A stretch of DNA of 64,000 nt from Actinosynnema pretiosum (lineage in GTDB: Bacteria; Actinomycetota; Actinomycetes; Mycobacteriales; Pseudonocardiaceae), in assembly GCF_024171695.1 (NCBI RefSeq), contig NZ_JAMTCF010000003.1, positions 357,548-421,547 of the forward strand, read 5' to 3'. Shown piece after piece: positions 54,831-63,877 of the stretch. Below the pieces are notes generated by a model that had not been told where the DNA came from, did not search any database, and worked only from the letters and a program-made list of their open reading frames with translations. Numbering within the stretch: position 1 is the first letter of the stretch; each line of letters opens with the position of its first letter. A program made the position numbers and the translations under genes.

Positions 54831-55505
54831 TCAGCGCTGCGCGGCGACGTCCTCGACCGTCTCGTCCACCGGCTTGCGCACCTCCTGGCGGTAGCGCCAC
54901 ACGCCGACGCCGGTGCCGATCACGAAGAACGCGACGCTCACCACGACGGCGGCCGTCTCCAGCCACGGCACCGCCGTGAGCAGGCCCGCCGCGTAGTAGC
55001 CCGCGAGCACCAGGGTCGGCACCCAGGCCAGCGCGCCCACCGTGGTGGCCAGCGCGAACCGCCTCGGGTTCATCCCGGCCGCGCCCGCGATCATCGGCGC
55101 GAACGTGCGGATCCACGGGATCCACCTGGCCAGCACGATCGCCCAGAACCCCCGGCGGTCCAGGAACTCGCGCGCCCGCTCCAGGTTCTCCTTGTTCAGG
55201 ATCTTCCCGCCGCGCCTGGCGAGCAGCCGGGTGCCACCGGTGCGGCCGATGTAGTAGCCGATCTGGTTGCCCACCACCGCCACCACCATCGCGGCGGCCG
55301 ACAGCAGCCAGGCGCTCAGCTCGCTGTCGTGCTGGGCCAGCACGACGCCCGCCGCGAACAGCAGCGAGTCGCCGGGCAGGAACAGCCCGAAGATGAACGC
55401 GCACTCGAAGAACACGAAGCTGAGGGTGATCACCCACACCGCGAGGGGACCTGCCTGGTCCAAGGAGAAGATCCCGGCGGCTTGGGTCGAAGCGGACAGC
55501 ACCAC
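54831..55505 (-). CDS. DedA family membrane protein (1)
   Basis: 224 aa. DedA/SNARE-associated fold: FGLFLPGDSLLF re-entrant motif, GNQIGYYIGRTGG, and FLDRRGFWAIVLARWIPWIRTF with the conserved Arg residues and APMIAGAAGMNPRRF. Such proteins act in lipid flipping (undecaprenyl-phosphate or phospholipid) and envelope homeostasis. GTG start at 55505 or 55502. A second DedA gene lies 2 kb away. Confidence 0.88.
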   Translation of the reverse strand: MVLSASTQAAGIFSLDQAGPLAVWVITLSFVFFECAFIFGLFLPGDSLLFAAGVVLAQHDSELSAWLLSAAAMVVAVVGNQIGYYIGRTGGTRLLARRGGKILNKENLERAREFLDRRGFWAIVLARWIPWIRTFAPMIAGAAGMNPRRFALATTVGALAWVPTLVLAGYYAAGLLTAVPWLETAAVVVSVAFFVIGTGVGVWRYRQEVRKPVDETVEDVAAQR

Positions 55506-55623
55506 GCAACGCAGGGTACGTGGGCCGGACGGCTCCGCACGGCGATCTCGGCACATCGTGTTGCCGAAAGTTCGGTGACGCGCGGTGGTCGCGCTCGCGC
55601 CCGGCTGTCCCTAACGTGGGGGG

Positions 55624-57009
55624 ATGGAGCCTCTTCTGGCCGAGCTCCGCACCGCCGTCGGACCCGCGGCCGTGCTGACCGACACCGACGTCACCTCGGC
55701 CTACGAGCGGGACATGATGCCGCTCGCCCCCCACGGGTCCCCGCTGGCGGTGGTGCTGCCGTCCACGGCGGAGCAGGTGCGGGACGTGGTCAGGGCGTGC
55801 GCGGCGGCCGGGGTGCCGATCGTGCCGCGCGGCGCGGGCAGCGGGCTGTCCGGGGCGGCCAACGCCCTGCCGGGCTGCGTCGTGCTGGTCACCACGCGGA
55901 TGAACGCGATCGTGGAGATCGACCCGGCGAACCGGTTGGCCGTGGTCGAGCCCGGCGTGGTCAACCTCGACCTGCGCAAGGCGGTGGAGGCGCACGGGCT
56001 GTTCTACCCGCCCGACCCGTCCAGCTACGACTGGTGCACGATCGGCGGCAACCTGGCCACGAACGCGGGCGGGCTGTGCTGCGTCAAGTACGGCGTCACC
56101 ACCGACTCGGTGCTCGGGCTGGAGGTCGTGCTGGCCAGTGGCGAGCTGCTCAGGACCGGCCGCCGCACGGTCAAGGGCGTCGCGGGCTACGACCTGACCA
56201 AGCTCTTCGTCGGCAGCGAGGGCACCCTCGGCGTCATCACCCAGGCCACCCTCGCGCTGCGCCCCCTGCCGCAGGCCCCGGCCACGCTGGTCGCCACGTT
56301 CGACAGCACCTCGGCCGCGGGGGCGGCGGTCGCCGGGGTGGTGCGCGCAGGCGTCGTGCCGTCGCTGATGGAGATCATGGACCGCACGTCCGTCCAGGCC
56401 GTGGAGCGGTACCTGCGGACCGACCTGAACGCGGGGGCCGCGGTGCTGCTGTGCCAGTCGGACTCGGGCGGCGAGGCCGCGCTGCGCGAGCTGGGCGAGG
56501 TGGCGCGGGTGTGCGAGGCGGCGGGCGCCGAGCTGGTGCACACCACCGACGACCCGGCCGAGGGCGCCGACCTGCTGGCCGCGCGGCGGGCGGTGCTGAC
56601 CGCGCTGGAGGTCTACGGGACCTGGCTGACGGACGACGTGTGCGTGCCCAGGACCCGGATCGCCGACCTCATCACCGGGTGCGAGGCGATCGCCGAGGAG
56701 GTGCGGCTGCGGATCGCGGTGGTGGGGCACGCCGGGGACGGCAACATGCACCCGACGATCGTCTACGACCCGACGTCGGCCGACGAGGCCGCGCGGGCGC
56801 TCGCGGCGTTCGAGCGCATCCTCGAACTGGGGCTCGCGCTCGGCGGCACGGTCACCGGCGAGCACGGCGTGGGGAAGGTCAAGCAGGCCTGGCTGGAGCG
56901 CGAGGCCGGGCCCGTCGCCCTGCGGGTCCACCGCGACCTGAAGCGCGTGCTGGACCCGCAGGGGCTGTTCAACCCCGGTTCGATGTTCAGCCTCCGCGAG
57001 GAGGGCTGA
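55624..57009 (+). CDS. FAD-binding oxidase (GlcD/D-lactate dehydrogenase-like)
   Basis: 461 aa. The FAD-PCMH domain has VPRGAGSGLSGAANALPGCV and PPDPSSYDWCTIGGNLATNAGG. The C-terminal substrate domain has VVGHAGDGNMHPTIVYD and GEHGVGKVKQAWL. It oxidises a 2-hydroxyacid such as glycolate or D-lactate. TAACGT (55612-55617) six nt before the ATG suggests leaderless expression. GlcE/GlcF partners are absent, so it works alone or with general electron acceptors. Confidence 0.92.
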   Translation: MEPLLAELRTAVGPAAVLTDTDVTSAYERDMMPLAPHGSPLAVVLPSTAEQVRDVVRACAAAGVPIVPRGAGSGLSGAANALPGCVVLVTTRMNAIVEIDPANRLAVVEPGVVNLDLRKAVEAHGLFYPPDPSSYDWCTIGGNLATNAGGLCCVKYGVTTDSVLGLEVVLASGELLRTGRRTVKGVAGYDLTKLFVGSEGTLGVITQATLALRPLPQAPATLVATFDSTSAAGAAVAGVVRAGVVPSLMEIMDRTSVQAVERYLRTDLNAGAAVLLCQSDSGGEAALRELGEVARVCEAAGAELVHTTDDPAEGADLLAARRAVLTALEVYGTWLTDDVCVPRTRIADLITGCEAIAEEVRLRIAVVGHAGDGNMHPTIVYDPTSADEAARALAAFERILELGLALGGTVTGEHGVGKVKQAWLEREAGPVALRVHRDLKRVLDPQGLFNPGSMFSLREEG

Positions 57010-57033
57010 CCGGGGCGCTCGGACGGGGTTCGG

Positions 57034-57783
57034 TCAGCCCTCGATCCGGCGGATGTGCTGGGTGGCCTCCGGGTCGGAGACCTGCTGGAACTGCTGGGTG
57101 ATGTCGTCCGCCTCGGCCTCGACGAGGGACTTGTTCTCGCGCCGGGCCTTGATGAACTCGATGATGATCGGCACGACCGAGATCAGCACGATCAGGATCA
57201 GCATCATCTCGATGTTGTTCCGGACGAACTCGATCTGGCCGAGGAAGTAGCCCAGGATCGTCAGGCCCGCGGCCCAGGCCGCGCCGCCGACCAGGGAGTA
57301 GGTGAAGAACTTCTTGGCGTCCATGCGGCCGACGCCCGCCATGGCGGTGATGAAGGTGCGCACGATCGGCACGAACCGCGCCATCACGATCGCGCGGGCG
57401 CCGTACTTGTCGAAGAACCCCGTCGTCTTGTCGACGTACTCCTTCTTGAAGATCTTGGAATCCGGCTTCGCGAACAGCGCCGGACCGGCGCGGTGGCCGA
57501 TCCAGTAGCCGACGACGTTGCCGATGAACGCGCACGCGGTCAGGAGCACGCAGACCAACCAGAGCGGGTAGTCCAGCAGTCCGTTCGCGACGAAGAGGCC
57601 CGAGGTGAACAACAGGGAGTCACCGGGCAGGAAGAAGCCGACCAGCAGGCCGCACTCCGCGAAGATGATGAAGCACAGCCCGACCAGCATGTACGGACCC
57701 AGTCCGTTCAGCAGGTACTCGGGGTTGAGCCAGTCCGGGCCGAGGGCGACCGAAGTGGTGGGCGCGACCGTCACCTCGACCAC
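57034..57783 (-). CDS. DedA family membrane protein (2)
   Basis: 249 aa. Same fold as the gene at 54831: VGFFLPGDSLLFTSGLF, GNVVGYWIGHRAG and FFDKYGARAIVMARFVPIVRTF. The C-terminal tail is longer and charged. It is the last gene of an operon with a ROK kinase, nagA and a tail-anchored acidic protein, nine bp after the latter. Confidence 0.88.
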   Translation of the reverse strand: MVEVTVAPTTSVALGPDWLNPEYLLNGLGPYMLVGLCFIIFAECGLLVGFFLPGDSLLFTSGLFVANGLLDYPLWLVCVLLTACAFIGNVVGYWIGHRAGPALFAKPDSKIFKKEYVDKTTGFFDKYGARAIVMARFVPIVRTFITAMAGVGRMDAKKFFTYSLVGGAAWAAGLTILGYFLGQIEFVRNNIEMMLILIVLISVVPIIIEFIKARRENKSLVEAEADDITQQFQQVSDPEATQHIRRIEG

Positions 57784-57792
57784 GGTACAGGC

Positions 57793-58644
57793 TCAACTCA
57801 GGGTGATGACGGCGGCGACGGTGCCCGCCGCGAGGCCGAGCAGCACCGACAGCAGCAGCACCCAACCAGCCGGTAGAGCTGGGGTTTTGTGCGTTTCGAG
57901 CGCTTCGTCCGAGTAGTCCGCGATGTCCGGGTCGCCAGGGTCGAGGAAGTCGGGGTGGTCCGGGTAGGCCGGGTTCCCGTGCTCGTCCGTGCGGGAGTGG
58001 AACGGGGGGACGCGGAGCGCGTGGAGCGCGGGCGGGAGGTCGGCGAAACCACCGCTGCCGGAGGTGTCGGTCGGGTCCTCGGGGGCGGGTGCCGCCGGAG
58101 CGGGGGACGCTGGATCGGCGGGAGGCTCGTCACTGAGCGTGACCTCAGGGGTGGGGTCTTCGCTCGGACCGGCGGCGGGTGCCTCCACGGGCGCGGGAAC
58201 CGGGTCGGGCTCGGGTTCGGCGCTCGGCGCGGGCGCGGATTCCGGCTCCGGGGCGGACGCCGCTGCGGTCCCGCGCTCGGCCCCGTCCTCCTCGGCCGCC
58301 TCGGCCGTCTTCGCGGGCGCCTCGGGCTCGGGTTCCGGTTCCGCGACGGCCGCTGTCTCCGGGGTCGGCTCCGCCGGGCCCCCGGCCTCCGGCTCACCGT
58401 CCGAGGGGCCTGCCTCCGGTTCCCCGGATTCGGCCTGCTCCGGTCCGGTCGCCGTCACGGGCGCGGCGCCTGCCGCCTCCGGGGCCTCGGCGTCGGCCGC
58501 CCCCGGCTTCTCGGCGGTCGGCTTCTCGGCTGTCGGCTGGGCGGGTGCGGTGGCGGGGTCCGCGGCCTCGGCTGCGGGCAGACCACCGCCGGTGGCCTCG
58601 GCGCTCGACGCCTCGGCCACCGGCTTCTCCTGCTCATCGGGCAC
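57793..58644 (-). CDS. Pro/Ala/Glu-rich protein with C-terminal membrane anchor
   Basis: 283 aa. Residues 1-185 are disordered, rich in Ala, Pro, Glu and Asp with AEKPTAEKPG-like repeats. A conserved-looking block with PPFHSRTDEHGNPAYPDHPD follows. The last 25 residues form a membrane helix (ALPAGWVLLLSVLLGLAAG). It is tail-anchored with the disordered part in the cytoplasm. The GTG lies four bases after the nagA stop. The function is unknown; co-translation with DedA may indicate an envelope role. Confidence 0.7.
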   Translation of the reverse strand: MPDEQEKPVAEASSAEATGGGLPAAEAADPATAPAQPTAEKPTAEKPGAADAEAPEAAGAAPVTATGPEQAESGEPEAGPSDGEPEAGGPAEPTPETAAVAEPEPEPEAPAKTAEAAEEDGAERGTAAASAPEPESAPAPSAEPEPDPVPAPVEAPAAGPSEDPTPEVTLSDEPPADPASPAPAAPAPEDPTDTSGSGGFADLPPALHALRVPPFHSRTDEHGNPAYPDHPDFLDPGDPDIADYSDEALETHKTPALPAGWVLLLSVLLGLAAGTVAAVITLS

Positions 58645-58648
58645 GGGG

Positions 58649-59806
58649 TCAGTCTTTCACCCAGGCGCCCCGGCTCATCACCTCGCGGGGCCGCAGGTCG
58701 GCGTCCAGCACCACCAGGTCGGCGGCCAGGCCCTCGGCGATCCGGCCCGTCTCCCCGGCCAGCCCCAGCAGCTCGGCGGGCCTGGCCGAGGTGGCGCGCA
58801 CGGCCTCCACCACGTCCAGCCCGCAGCCGGTGACCGCGTTGCGGAACGCCGCGTCCATGGTCAGCGTGCTGCCCGCGAGCGAACCGCCGCCCGCCAGCGT
58901 CGGCACGCCGTCCACCACGCGCACCTCCAGCCCGCCGATGTCGTACACGCCGTCGCCGACGCCCGCCGCCGCGATCGCGTCCGTGACCAGCACCGTCCGC
59001 CCCGCGCCCGCGTGCCGCGCGGCCAGCCGCACGGTCGTCGGGTGCAGGTGCACCAGGTCGCAGATCAGCTCGACGGTGACCCGCTCGTCGTCCAGCAGCG
59101 CGCCGATCGGGCCCGGCTCGCGGTGGTGCAGCGGGCGCATCCCGTTGAACAGGTGCGTCGCGACCGTCGCGCCCGCGTCCACGGCGGGCCGCACCTGCGC
59201 CTCGGTGGCGTCGGTGTGCCCGATCGCGGCGATCGCGCCGCTGTCCACCAGGTGCCGCACCGCGTCCACGGCGTGCTCCAGCTCGGGGGCCACCGTCACC
59301 ATCCGCACCGCGCCCCGGCCCGCGCGCAGCAGCGCGTCCAGCGAGCCCCGGTCCGGCGGGCACAGGATCGCCGGGTCGTGCGCGCCGCAGCGCGCCGCCG
59401 ACAGGAACGGCCCCTCCAGGTGCACGCCCGCGACCACGCCGTCGTCCACCAGCTCGGCCAGCGCGGCGACCTGCCCGGCCAGCTCCGGCACCGGTCGGGA
59501 CACCAGGCTGGCCAGCATCGTCGTCGTGCCGCGCCTGCGGTGCGCGTCGGCGGCCTTGCGCACCTTGTCCGGGTCCCCGCTGGTGAACGCCTCACCGCCG
59601 CCCCCGTGGCAGTGGATGTCGATGAAGCCGGGCACCAGCAGCGCCCCGCCGAGGTCGGTCACCGGGCCGTCGGGAGCGGCCCCGGAGCCCACCGCCGCGA
59701 TCCGGCCGTCCCGGACCGCCACCCACCCGTCGTCGAGCACCCCGTCCGGCGTGACGACCCGACCTCCCGCCAGGGTCACGTCCACCGGTCCACCCCACGT
59801 GCTCAT
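58649..59806 (-). CDS. nagA: N-acetylglucosamine-6-phosphate deacetylase
   Basis: 385 aa. It removes acetate from GlcNAc-6-phosphate in amino-sugar recycling. Amidohydrolase features: PGFIDIHCHGGGGEAF with metal-binding histidines, HLEGPF with the metal Glu, GHTDATEAQVRPAVDAG, and ATHLFNGMRPLHHREPG. The catalytic Asp is in LVTDAIAAAG. GGAGGAG stands 4-5 nt before the ATG, which overlaps the ROK kinase stop (ATGA). Confidence 0.94.
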   Translation of the reverse strand: MSTWGGPVDVTLAGGRVVTPDGVLDDGWVAVRDGRIAAVGSGAAPDGPVTDLGGALLVPGFIDIHCHGGGGEAFTSGDPDKVRKAADAHRRRGTTTMLASLVSRPVPELAGQVAALAELVDDGVVAGVHLEGPFLSAARCGAHDPAILCPPDRGSLDALLRAGRGAVRMVTVAPELEHAVDAVRHLVDSGAIAAIGHTDATEAQVRPAVDAGATVATHLFNGMRPLHHREPGPIGALLDDERVTVELICDLVHLHPTTVRLAARHAGAGRTVLVTDAIAAAGVGDGVYDIGGLEVRVVDGVPTLAGGGSLAGSTLTMDAAFRNAVTGCGLDVVEAVRATSARPAELLGLAGETGRIAEGLAADLVVLDADLRPREVMSRGAWVKD

Positions 59807-60720
59807 GTCTCCTCCAGCATGTCGATGGCCAGCAGCGCGGCCCCGAGGCATCCCGCCCCGTCGCCCAGCTCCGCCAGCCGCAGTTCCGGGAGCCGCTGGA
59901 ACGAGGCGAGCTCGTCCAGCCGCCCCCGCAGGGGGTCGGTGAGCAGCGGACCGGCCAGCGCCAGCCCGCCGCCCAGCACCACCAGCTCAGGGCCGAGCAG
60001 CGCGGCCACCAGCAGGATGCCCCTGGCCAGGGCGTCCACCGCCTCGCGCCACACCGCCGCCGCGGCGGGATCGCCCGCCCGGAGGAGCGCGGCCACGTCG
60101 GCGGCTCCCGCGACCGCGCGCCCGGTCAGGGAGGAGTACCGCCTGGCGATGGCCGCCGACGACGCCCGCGCCTCGACGCACCCGGTCTGCCCGCACCCGC
60201 ACGGGTCGCCGTGCCCGACGTCCACGTGCCCGACCTCGCCGGGCAGGGCCCGCACCCGGCCGTCCACGACCAGCGCGGCGGCGATGCCGGTGCCGATGGG
60301 CAGCACGACGGCGTTGCGCGAGCCCCTGGCCGCGCCGAGGCGCAGCTCGGCGAGACCGCCCGCGCGCACGTCGTGGCCGAAGGCGACCGGGAGCCCGGAG
60401 GCCGCGGCGGTCTCGGCGGCGAAGGGGAAGTCGCGCCAGCCGAGGTTGGCGGAGTAGACGCCCGTGCCGCTCGCCTCGTCCACCAGACCGGGGACGACCA
60501 GGCCGATCGCGGCGGGCTCGTCGGCGCCGCGCAAGCGCTTGGCGAGGTCCGCGACCTCGGCCACGACGGCGCGCGCGGTCGCCTCGCCGGTGTCGCGGCG
60601 CGGGGTGGGGACGCGCAGCTCGCGCACCGGTCGGGCTCCCTCGGGGGAGGCCTCGACCAGCGCGGCTTTCGTCTCGGTGCCGCCGACGTCGACGGCGATC
60701 ACGTGCTGGGTTCGCGCCAC
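59803..60720 (-). CDS. ROK family sugar kinase (probable NagK)
   Basis: 305 aa from GTG 60720 (GTG 60744 would add eight residues). HVIAVDVGGTETKAALV binds phosphate; VVLPIGTGIAAALVV and GHVDVGHGDPCGCGQTGCVE with three zinc cysteines are ROK hallmarks. Coupling to nagA and a DasR-type operator make GlcNAc kinase the best guess, rather than glucokinase. Confidence 0.87.
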   Translation of the reverse strand: MARTQHVIAVDVGGTETKAALVEASPEGARPVRELRVPTPRRDTGEATARAVVAEVADLAKRLRGADEPAAIGLVVPGLVDEASGTGVYSANLGWRDFPFAAETAAASGLPVAFGHDVRAGGLAELRLGAARGSRNAVVLPIGTGIAAALVVDGRVRALPGEVGHVDVGHGDPCGCGQTGCVEARASSAAIARRYSSLTGRAVAGAADVAALLRAGDPAAAAVWREAVDALARGILLVAALLGPELVVLGGGLALAGPLLTDPLRGRLDELASFQRLPELRLAELGDGAGCLGAALLAIDMLEET

Positions 60721-60750
60721 GGGGACCGATACTGCGCCATGCACCCGTCA

Positions 60751-60764
60751 TTGGTCTATACCAA
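60751..60764. promoter_or_regulatory. DasR-type operator (dre) upstream of the ROK kinase-nagA operon
   Basis: TTGGTCTATACCAA is nearly palindromic and matches the DasR consensus ANTGGTCTAGACCANT at 11 of 12 core bases. On the minus strand it overlaps a TATAGA that could be the -10. Confidence 0.82.
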
Positions 60765-60847
60765 GTTCCGTTTTGGGAGCACGGTCGCGCCCCGTGGGAC
60801 GGAACGGCCGAACGGGTGGCGGCCCCGACCGCCCCCGCGCGTCAAAA

Positions 60848-60873
60848 GGCCCCCGCGCTGGTGCGCGGGGGCC
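60848..60873 (-). terminator. terminator of the ECF sigma factor gene
   Basis: A perfect 11-bp stem (60848-60858 with 60863-60873); on the minus strand it is followed by TTTTG. Confidence 0.88.
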
Positions 60874-60891
60874 CGGTGTCCGTGCGGGCGG

Positions 60892-61470
60892 CTAGTTGCT
60901 GGCCATGATCTTCTGCAGCGCGTCCAGCGCCCGGCTGGCGGTGGACTTCACCGTGCCCTTGGAGATGCCGGTGGCCTCGGCGATCTCGGCCTCCGACAGG
61001 TCGCCGTAGTACCGCAGCACCAGCACCTCGCGCTGCCTCGGCGGCAGCTGCGACAGCGCGGCCACGACCGCCTGGTGCTCCGCCGTCAGCATCGCCAGGC
61101 TCTCCGCCGAGCGGGCGTTCGCCACGTGCGGCGGGGTGTAGTCGCGCGCGGTCTTGCGGCGGCGCAGGACGCTGCGCGAGCCGTTCACCACGGCGGTGCG
61201 CAGGTAGCCGACCGCCGCCTGGGCGTCGCGCAGGTTGGACCAGTTGCGGTGCAGGCCGGTGAACGCCTCCTGCACCACGTCCTCCGCCGTGGCGGGCTCG
61301 TCGACCAGCAGCAGCGCCAGCCGGATGAGCCGCATCCGGTGCTGGCGGTACAGGTCCTCCAGTGTCAGCGGACCTGTTGGCGCGGGCGCGATCCCGTCCT
61401 GGATGCGCAGGTTCGTCAGAGTGTCCTGTACGCGCGCGACACCGCCGCTGTTCTGTCCGGGACCGACCAC
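60892..61470 (-). CDS. SigE-type ECF RNA polymerase sigma factor
   Basis: 192 aa from GTG 61470. Region 2 has LEDLYRQHRMRLIRLALLL and the -10-binding GYLRTAVVNGSRSVLRRRK. Region 4 has LPPRQREVLVLRYYGDLSEA and GTVKSTASRALDAL. These resemble the actinobacterial SigE70/'SigM' ECF group. TAACGT (minus strand, 61483-61478) lies seven nt before the start. No anti-sigma factor is next to it, so control may be elsewhere. Confidence 0.9.
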   Translation of the reverse strand: MVGPGQNSGGVARVQDTLTNLRIQDGIAPAPTGPLTLEDLYRQHRMRLIRLALLLVDEPATAEDVVQEAFTGLHRNWSNLRDAQAAVGYLRTAVVNGSRSVLRRRKTARDYTPPHVANARSAESLAMLTAEHQAVVAALSQLPPRQREVLVLRYYGDLSEAEIAEATGISKGTVKSTASRALDALQKIMASN

Positions 61471-61533
61471 GGCGCAGACGTTACCCCCTGCCGGGGTAGC
61501 TTCGGCGAGCCTACGGAACATGCGGAGGACGAC

Positions 61534-61821
61534 ATGGCGAGGTTCGCGGTAGAGCTGGTGTACGCCGACGACGAGGCCAAGCGGCTCGAGGTGCGGCCCG
61601 CGCACCGCGACTACCTGCGGGAACTGCAGGAGCGCGGGGTGCTGCTCGCGGCCGGGCCTTACGCGGACGAGACCGGCGCGCTGCTGGTCTACGAGGCCGC
61701 CGACGAGGACGAGCTGCGCGCGGTGCTCGCCGCCGACCCGTACGCGCCCGCGGGCGTGGTCGCCGAGATCCGCGTGCACGAGTGGAAGGCGCTCCTGGGC
61801 AGCTGGGTCACCGGGGCCTGA
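61534..61821 (+). CDS. YciI-like (YCII-domain) protein
   Basis: 95 aa, standard length. Ferredoxin-like fold with RPAHRDYLRELQERGVLLAA and DPYAPAGVVAEIRVHEWK, including the conserved His and Asp pair of YCII domains. GGAGG (61524-61528) is well placed before the ATG. Divergent from the sigma factor. The enzymatic role is unclear. Confidence 0.87.
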   Translation: MARFAVELVYADDEAKRLEVRPAHRDYLRELQERGVLLAAGPYADETGALLVYEAADEDELRAVLAADPYAPAGVVAEIRVHEWKALLGSWVTGA

Positions 61822-61840
61822 GCCTGCCAGGGCGGGCGCG

Positions 61841-62722
61841 TCACTCCCGAGCGCCCGCCGCCGCCCCGCCCGGCCCCACCAGGCCCGAGCTGTCCGCCTC
61901 GGCCATCCGCCGGTCCGCCTCGGCCATCCGCCCGGCCGAGCGCCGCGTCACCAGCCCCGGCAGCACGCCCCTGACCAGCTTCGCCACCGCCACCCAGCGC
62001 GGCGCGTGCACCGAGGTCGACCGCTTGGCCACCGCCCGCACCAGCGCCTTCCCGGCCGCCTCCACCGAGTGCACCCGCCCGGCCGGACCGGGCAGCGAGC
62101 GGCGCAGCGGCCCCACCACCGGGTGCTCGTGCACCCCGTTCACCATGTCGGTCGACACCCACGAGAAGTACGCGATCCCGACGTCCACCCCGAGGTGCCG
62201 CACCTCCGCGCGCAGGCTGTCCGCGAACGCCTCGCACCCCGCCTTGGCCGCCGAGTACGCCGCGTTGCCCGGCACGTGCGCGATCGCCGCGAGCGAGGAC
62301 ACCACCAGGCAGTACCCCCGGCTCTCCACCAGGTGCGGCAGGCACGCCCGGACGGTCCGCCACACCCCGAGCAGGTTCACCTCGATCACCCGGTCGAACA
62401 CCGAGGGGTCCATCGACCGGGCGAACCCGGCCGCCGCGACCCCGGCGTTGGCGATCACCGCGTCCAACCGCCCGTAGTGCGCCACCGCGCCGTCCACGGC
62501 CGCCCGCAGCGCCTCGGCGTCGGTCACGTCCGCCTCCCACGCCTGGCCGCCGCACTCGCGGGCGACCTCGCGCAGCAGCTCCCCCTCGAGACCCACCAGC
62601 GCGACCCGCGCCCCGCGCGCGGCGAGCCGCCTCGCGGTGTCGGCGCCGATCCCCCTGGCCGCCCCGGTGATCAGCACGACCTGATCGGTGACGCCCTTGC
62701 CCACATTCCCGGAGACGACCAC
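61841..62722 (-). CDS. short-chain dehydrogenase/reductase
   Basis: 293 aa. LITGAARGIGADTARRLAA binds cofactor, ANAG and YSAAKAGCEAFADSLRAE carry the catalytic Tyr/Lys. The C-terminal tail has a short RMAEAD duplication. GAGGAGG stands at about five nt before the GTG. A TACT-N4-AGT site lies 60 bp upstream, shared with the fatty-acid genes, which suggests a lipid-related substrate. Confidence 0.87.
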   Translation of the reverse strand: MVVSGNVGKGVTDQVVLITGAARGIGADTARRLAARGARVALVGLEGELLREVARECGGQAWEADVTDAEALRAAVDGAVAHYGRLDAVIANAGVAAAGFARSMDPSVFDRVIEVNLLGVWRTVRACLPHLVESRGYCLVVSSLAAIAHVPGNAAYSAAKAGCEAFADSLRAEVRHLGVDVGIAYFSWVSTDMVNGVHEHPVVGPLRRSLPGPAGRVHSVEAAGKALVRAVAKRSTSVHAPRWVAVAKLVRGVLPGLVTRRSAGRMAEADRRMAEADSSGLVGPGGAAAGARE

Positions 62723-62782
62723 AGCGACCTCCTCGAACAGGTGAACGAGGAGGCCACCGTAGCCCGGTTCGACCGCCGTTAG

Positions 62783-62796
62783 CTACTGGCGAGTTA
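62783..62796. promoter_or_regulatory. probable further operator of the TACT-N4-AGT family
   Basis: CTACTGGCGAGTTA matches the 7280 operator at 11 of 14 positions. It covers the aldo/keto reductase stop codon and lies about 60 bp before the SDR start. Confidence 0.5.
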
Positions 62797-63729
62797 AACA
62801 GCGCTCGCGGCGCTGAGCCGCGCGACCTCCTCGGCCGTCAGGTCCAGGGTCAGCGCGGGCAGCAGCTGCTCCAGCTGCTCCACCGTGCGGGCGCTCGCGA
62901 TCGGCGCGACCACGGTCGGCTGCGCGGCCAGCCACGCCAGCGCCACCGCCGACTGCGACACCCCGCGCGCCCCCGCGACCTCGTCCAGCGCCGCCAGCAC
63001 CGCGAGCCCGCGCTCGTCCAGGTACCGGGACGCGCCCGCCGCCCGCACGCTCTCCACCTCGACGCCCGGCCGGTACTTGCCGGACAGGAAGCCCGACGCC
63101 AGCGAGGAGTACGGCAGCGACGGCAGCCCCAGCTCGGTCAGCGCGGGCGCCAGGTCGCGCTCGTACTCGCCCCGCTCCACCAGGTTGTACCTCGGCTGGA
63201 GCGCGACGAACCCGGCGAAGCCCTCCCGCTCGGCGATCGCGGCGGCCTCGCGCAGCCGGTCGCCGGAGAAGTTGGACGCGGCGGCGTAGCGGATCTTGCC
63301 CGCCCTCACCAGCCGGTCGTAGGCGGCCAGCGTCTCCACCAGCGGGGTCTCCGGGTCGTCCCGGTGCGCGTAGTACAGGTCGATCTGCTCGACGCCGAGC
63401 CTGCGCAGCGAGCCCTCGACGGCCTTCTCGATCGTCTCGCCCCGCTGGTTGTCCAAGCCCTCCAGCATCCCGACCTTCGTGGCGATCACCACGTCGTCCC
63501 GGCGCCCGCGCTTGGCCAGCCAGGAGCCCAGCACGGTCTCGGACTCGCCGCCGGAGTGGCCGGGGACCCAGGACGAGTAGACGTCGGCGGTGTCCACGAA
63601 GTTGCCGCCCGCCTCGGCGAACGCGTCCAGCACGGCGTGGGAGGCGGCCTCGTCCGCGCTCCACCCGAACACGTTGCCGCCCAGGTTGAGGCGCGAGACG
63701 TCGAGGTCGGTGGTGCCCAGTTTCGTCAT
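62794..63729 (-). CDS. aldo/keto reductase
   Basis: 311 aa. NADPH-dependent carbonyl reductase family; VDTADVYSSW supplies the catalytic Asp and Tyr, VVIATKVGM the Lys and DLYYAHRDDPETP the His. VQ(L/P) and the C-terminal cofactor loop with PIASARTVEQLEQLL are present. The ATG at 63729 is chosen because the AKR fold starts there. Substrate unknown. Confidence 0.92.
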   Translation of the reverse strand: MTKLGTTDLDVSRLNLGGNVFGWSADEAASHAVLDAFAEAGGNFVDTADVYSSWVPGHSGGESETVLGSWLAKRGRRDDVVIATKVGMLEGLDNQRGETIEKAVEGSLRRLGVEQIDLYYAHRDDPETPLVETLAAYDRLVRAGKIRYAAASNFSGDRLREAAAIAEREGFAGFVALQPRYNLVERGEYERDLAPALTELGLPSLPYSSLASGFLSGKYRPGVEVESVRAAGASRYLDERGLAVLAALDEVAGARGVSQSAVALAWLAAQPTVVAPIASARTVEQLEQLLPALTLDLTAEEVARLSAASAV

Positions 63730-63877
63730 GGACCCGACGCTAACCCCGCCCACCGCCGACGCGCCCGCCCGCAGCGGCCCGGTGCGACGTTCCGAACAGC
63801 GCGCCGGGAACGGGAATAGCCGCAGGGCTCCCCGACCGGACCACCGGCCGGGGACCCGCCCGCCTTCCGTCAGGGCG

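Noticed and set aside
54745..56931. Long minus-strand frame through the DedA and FAD-oxidase region
   Set aside because: Composition is low-complexity and it covers genes with strong family signatures on other frames.
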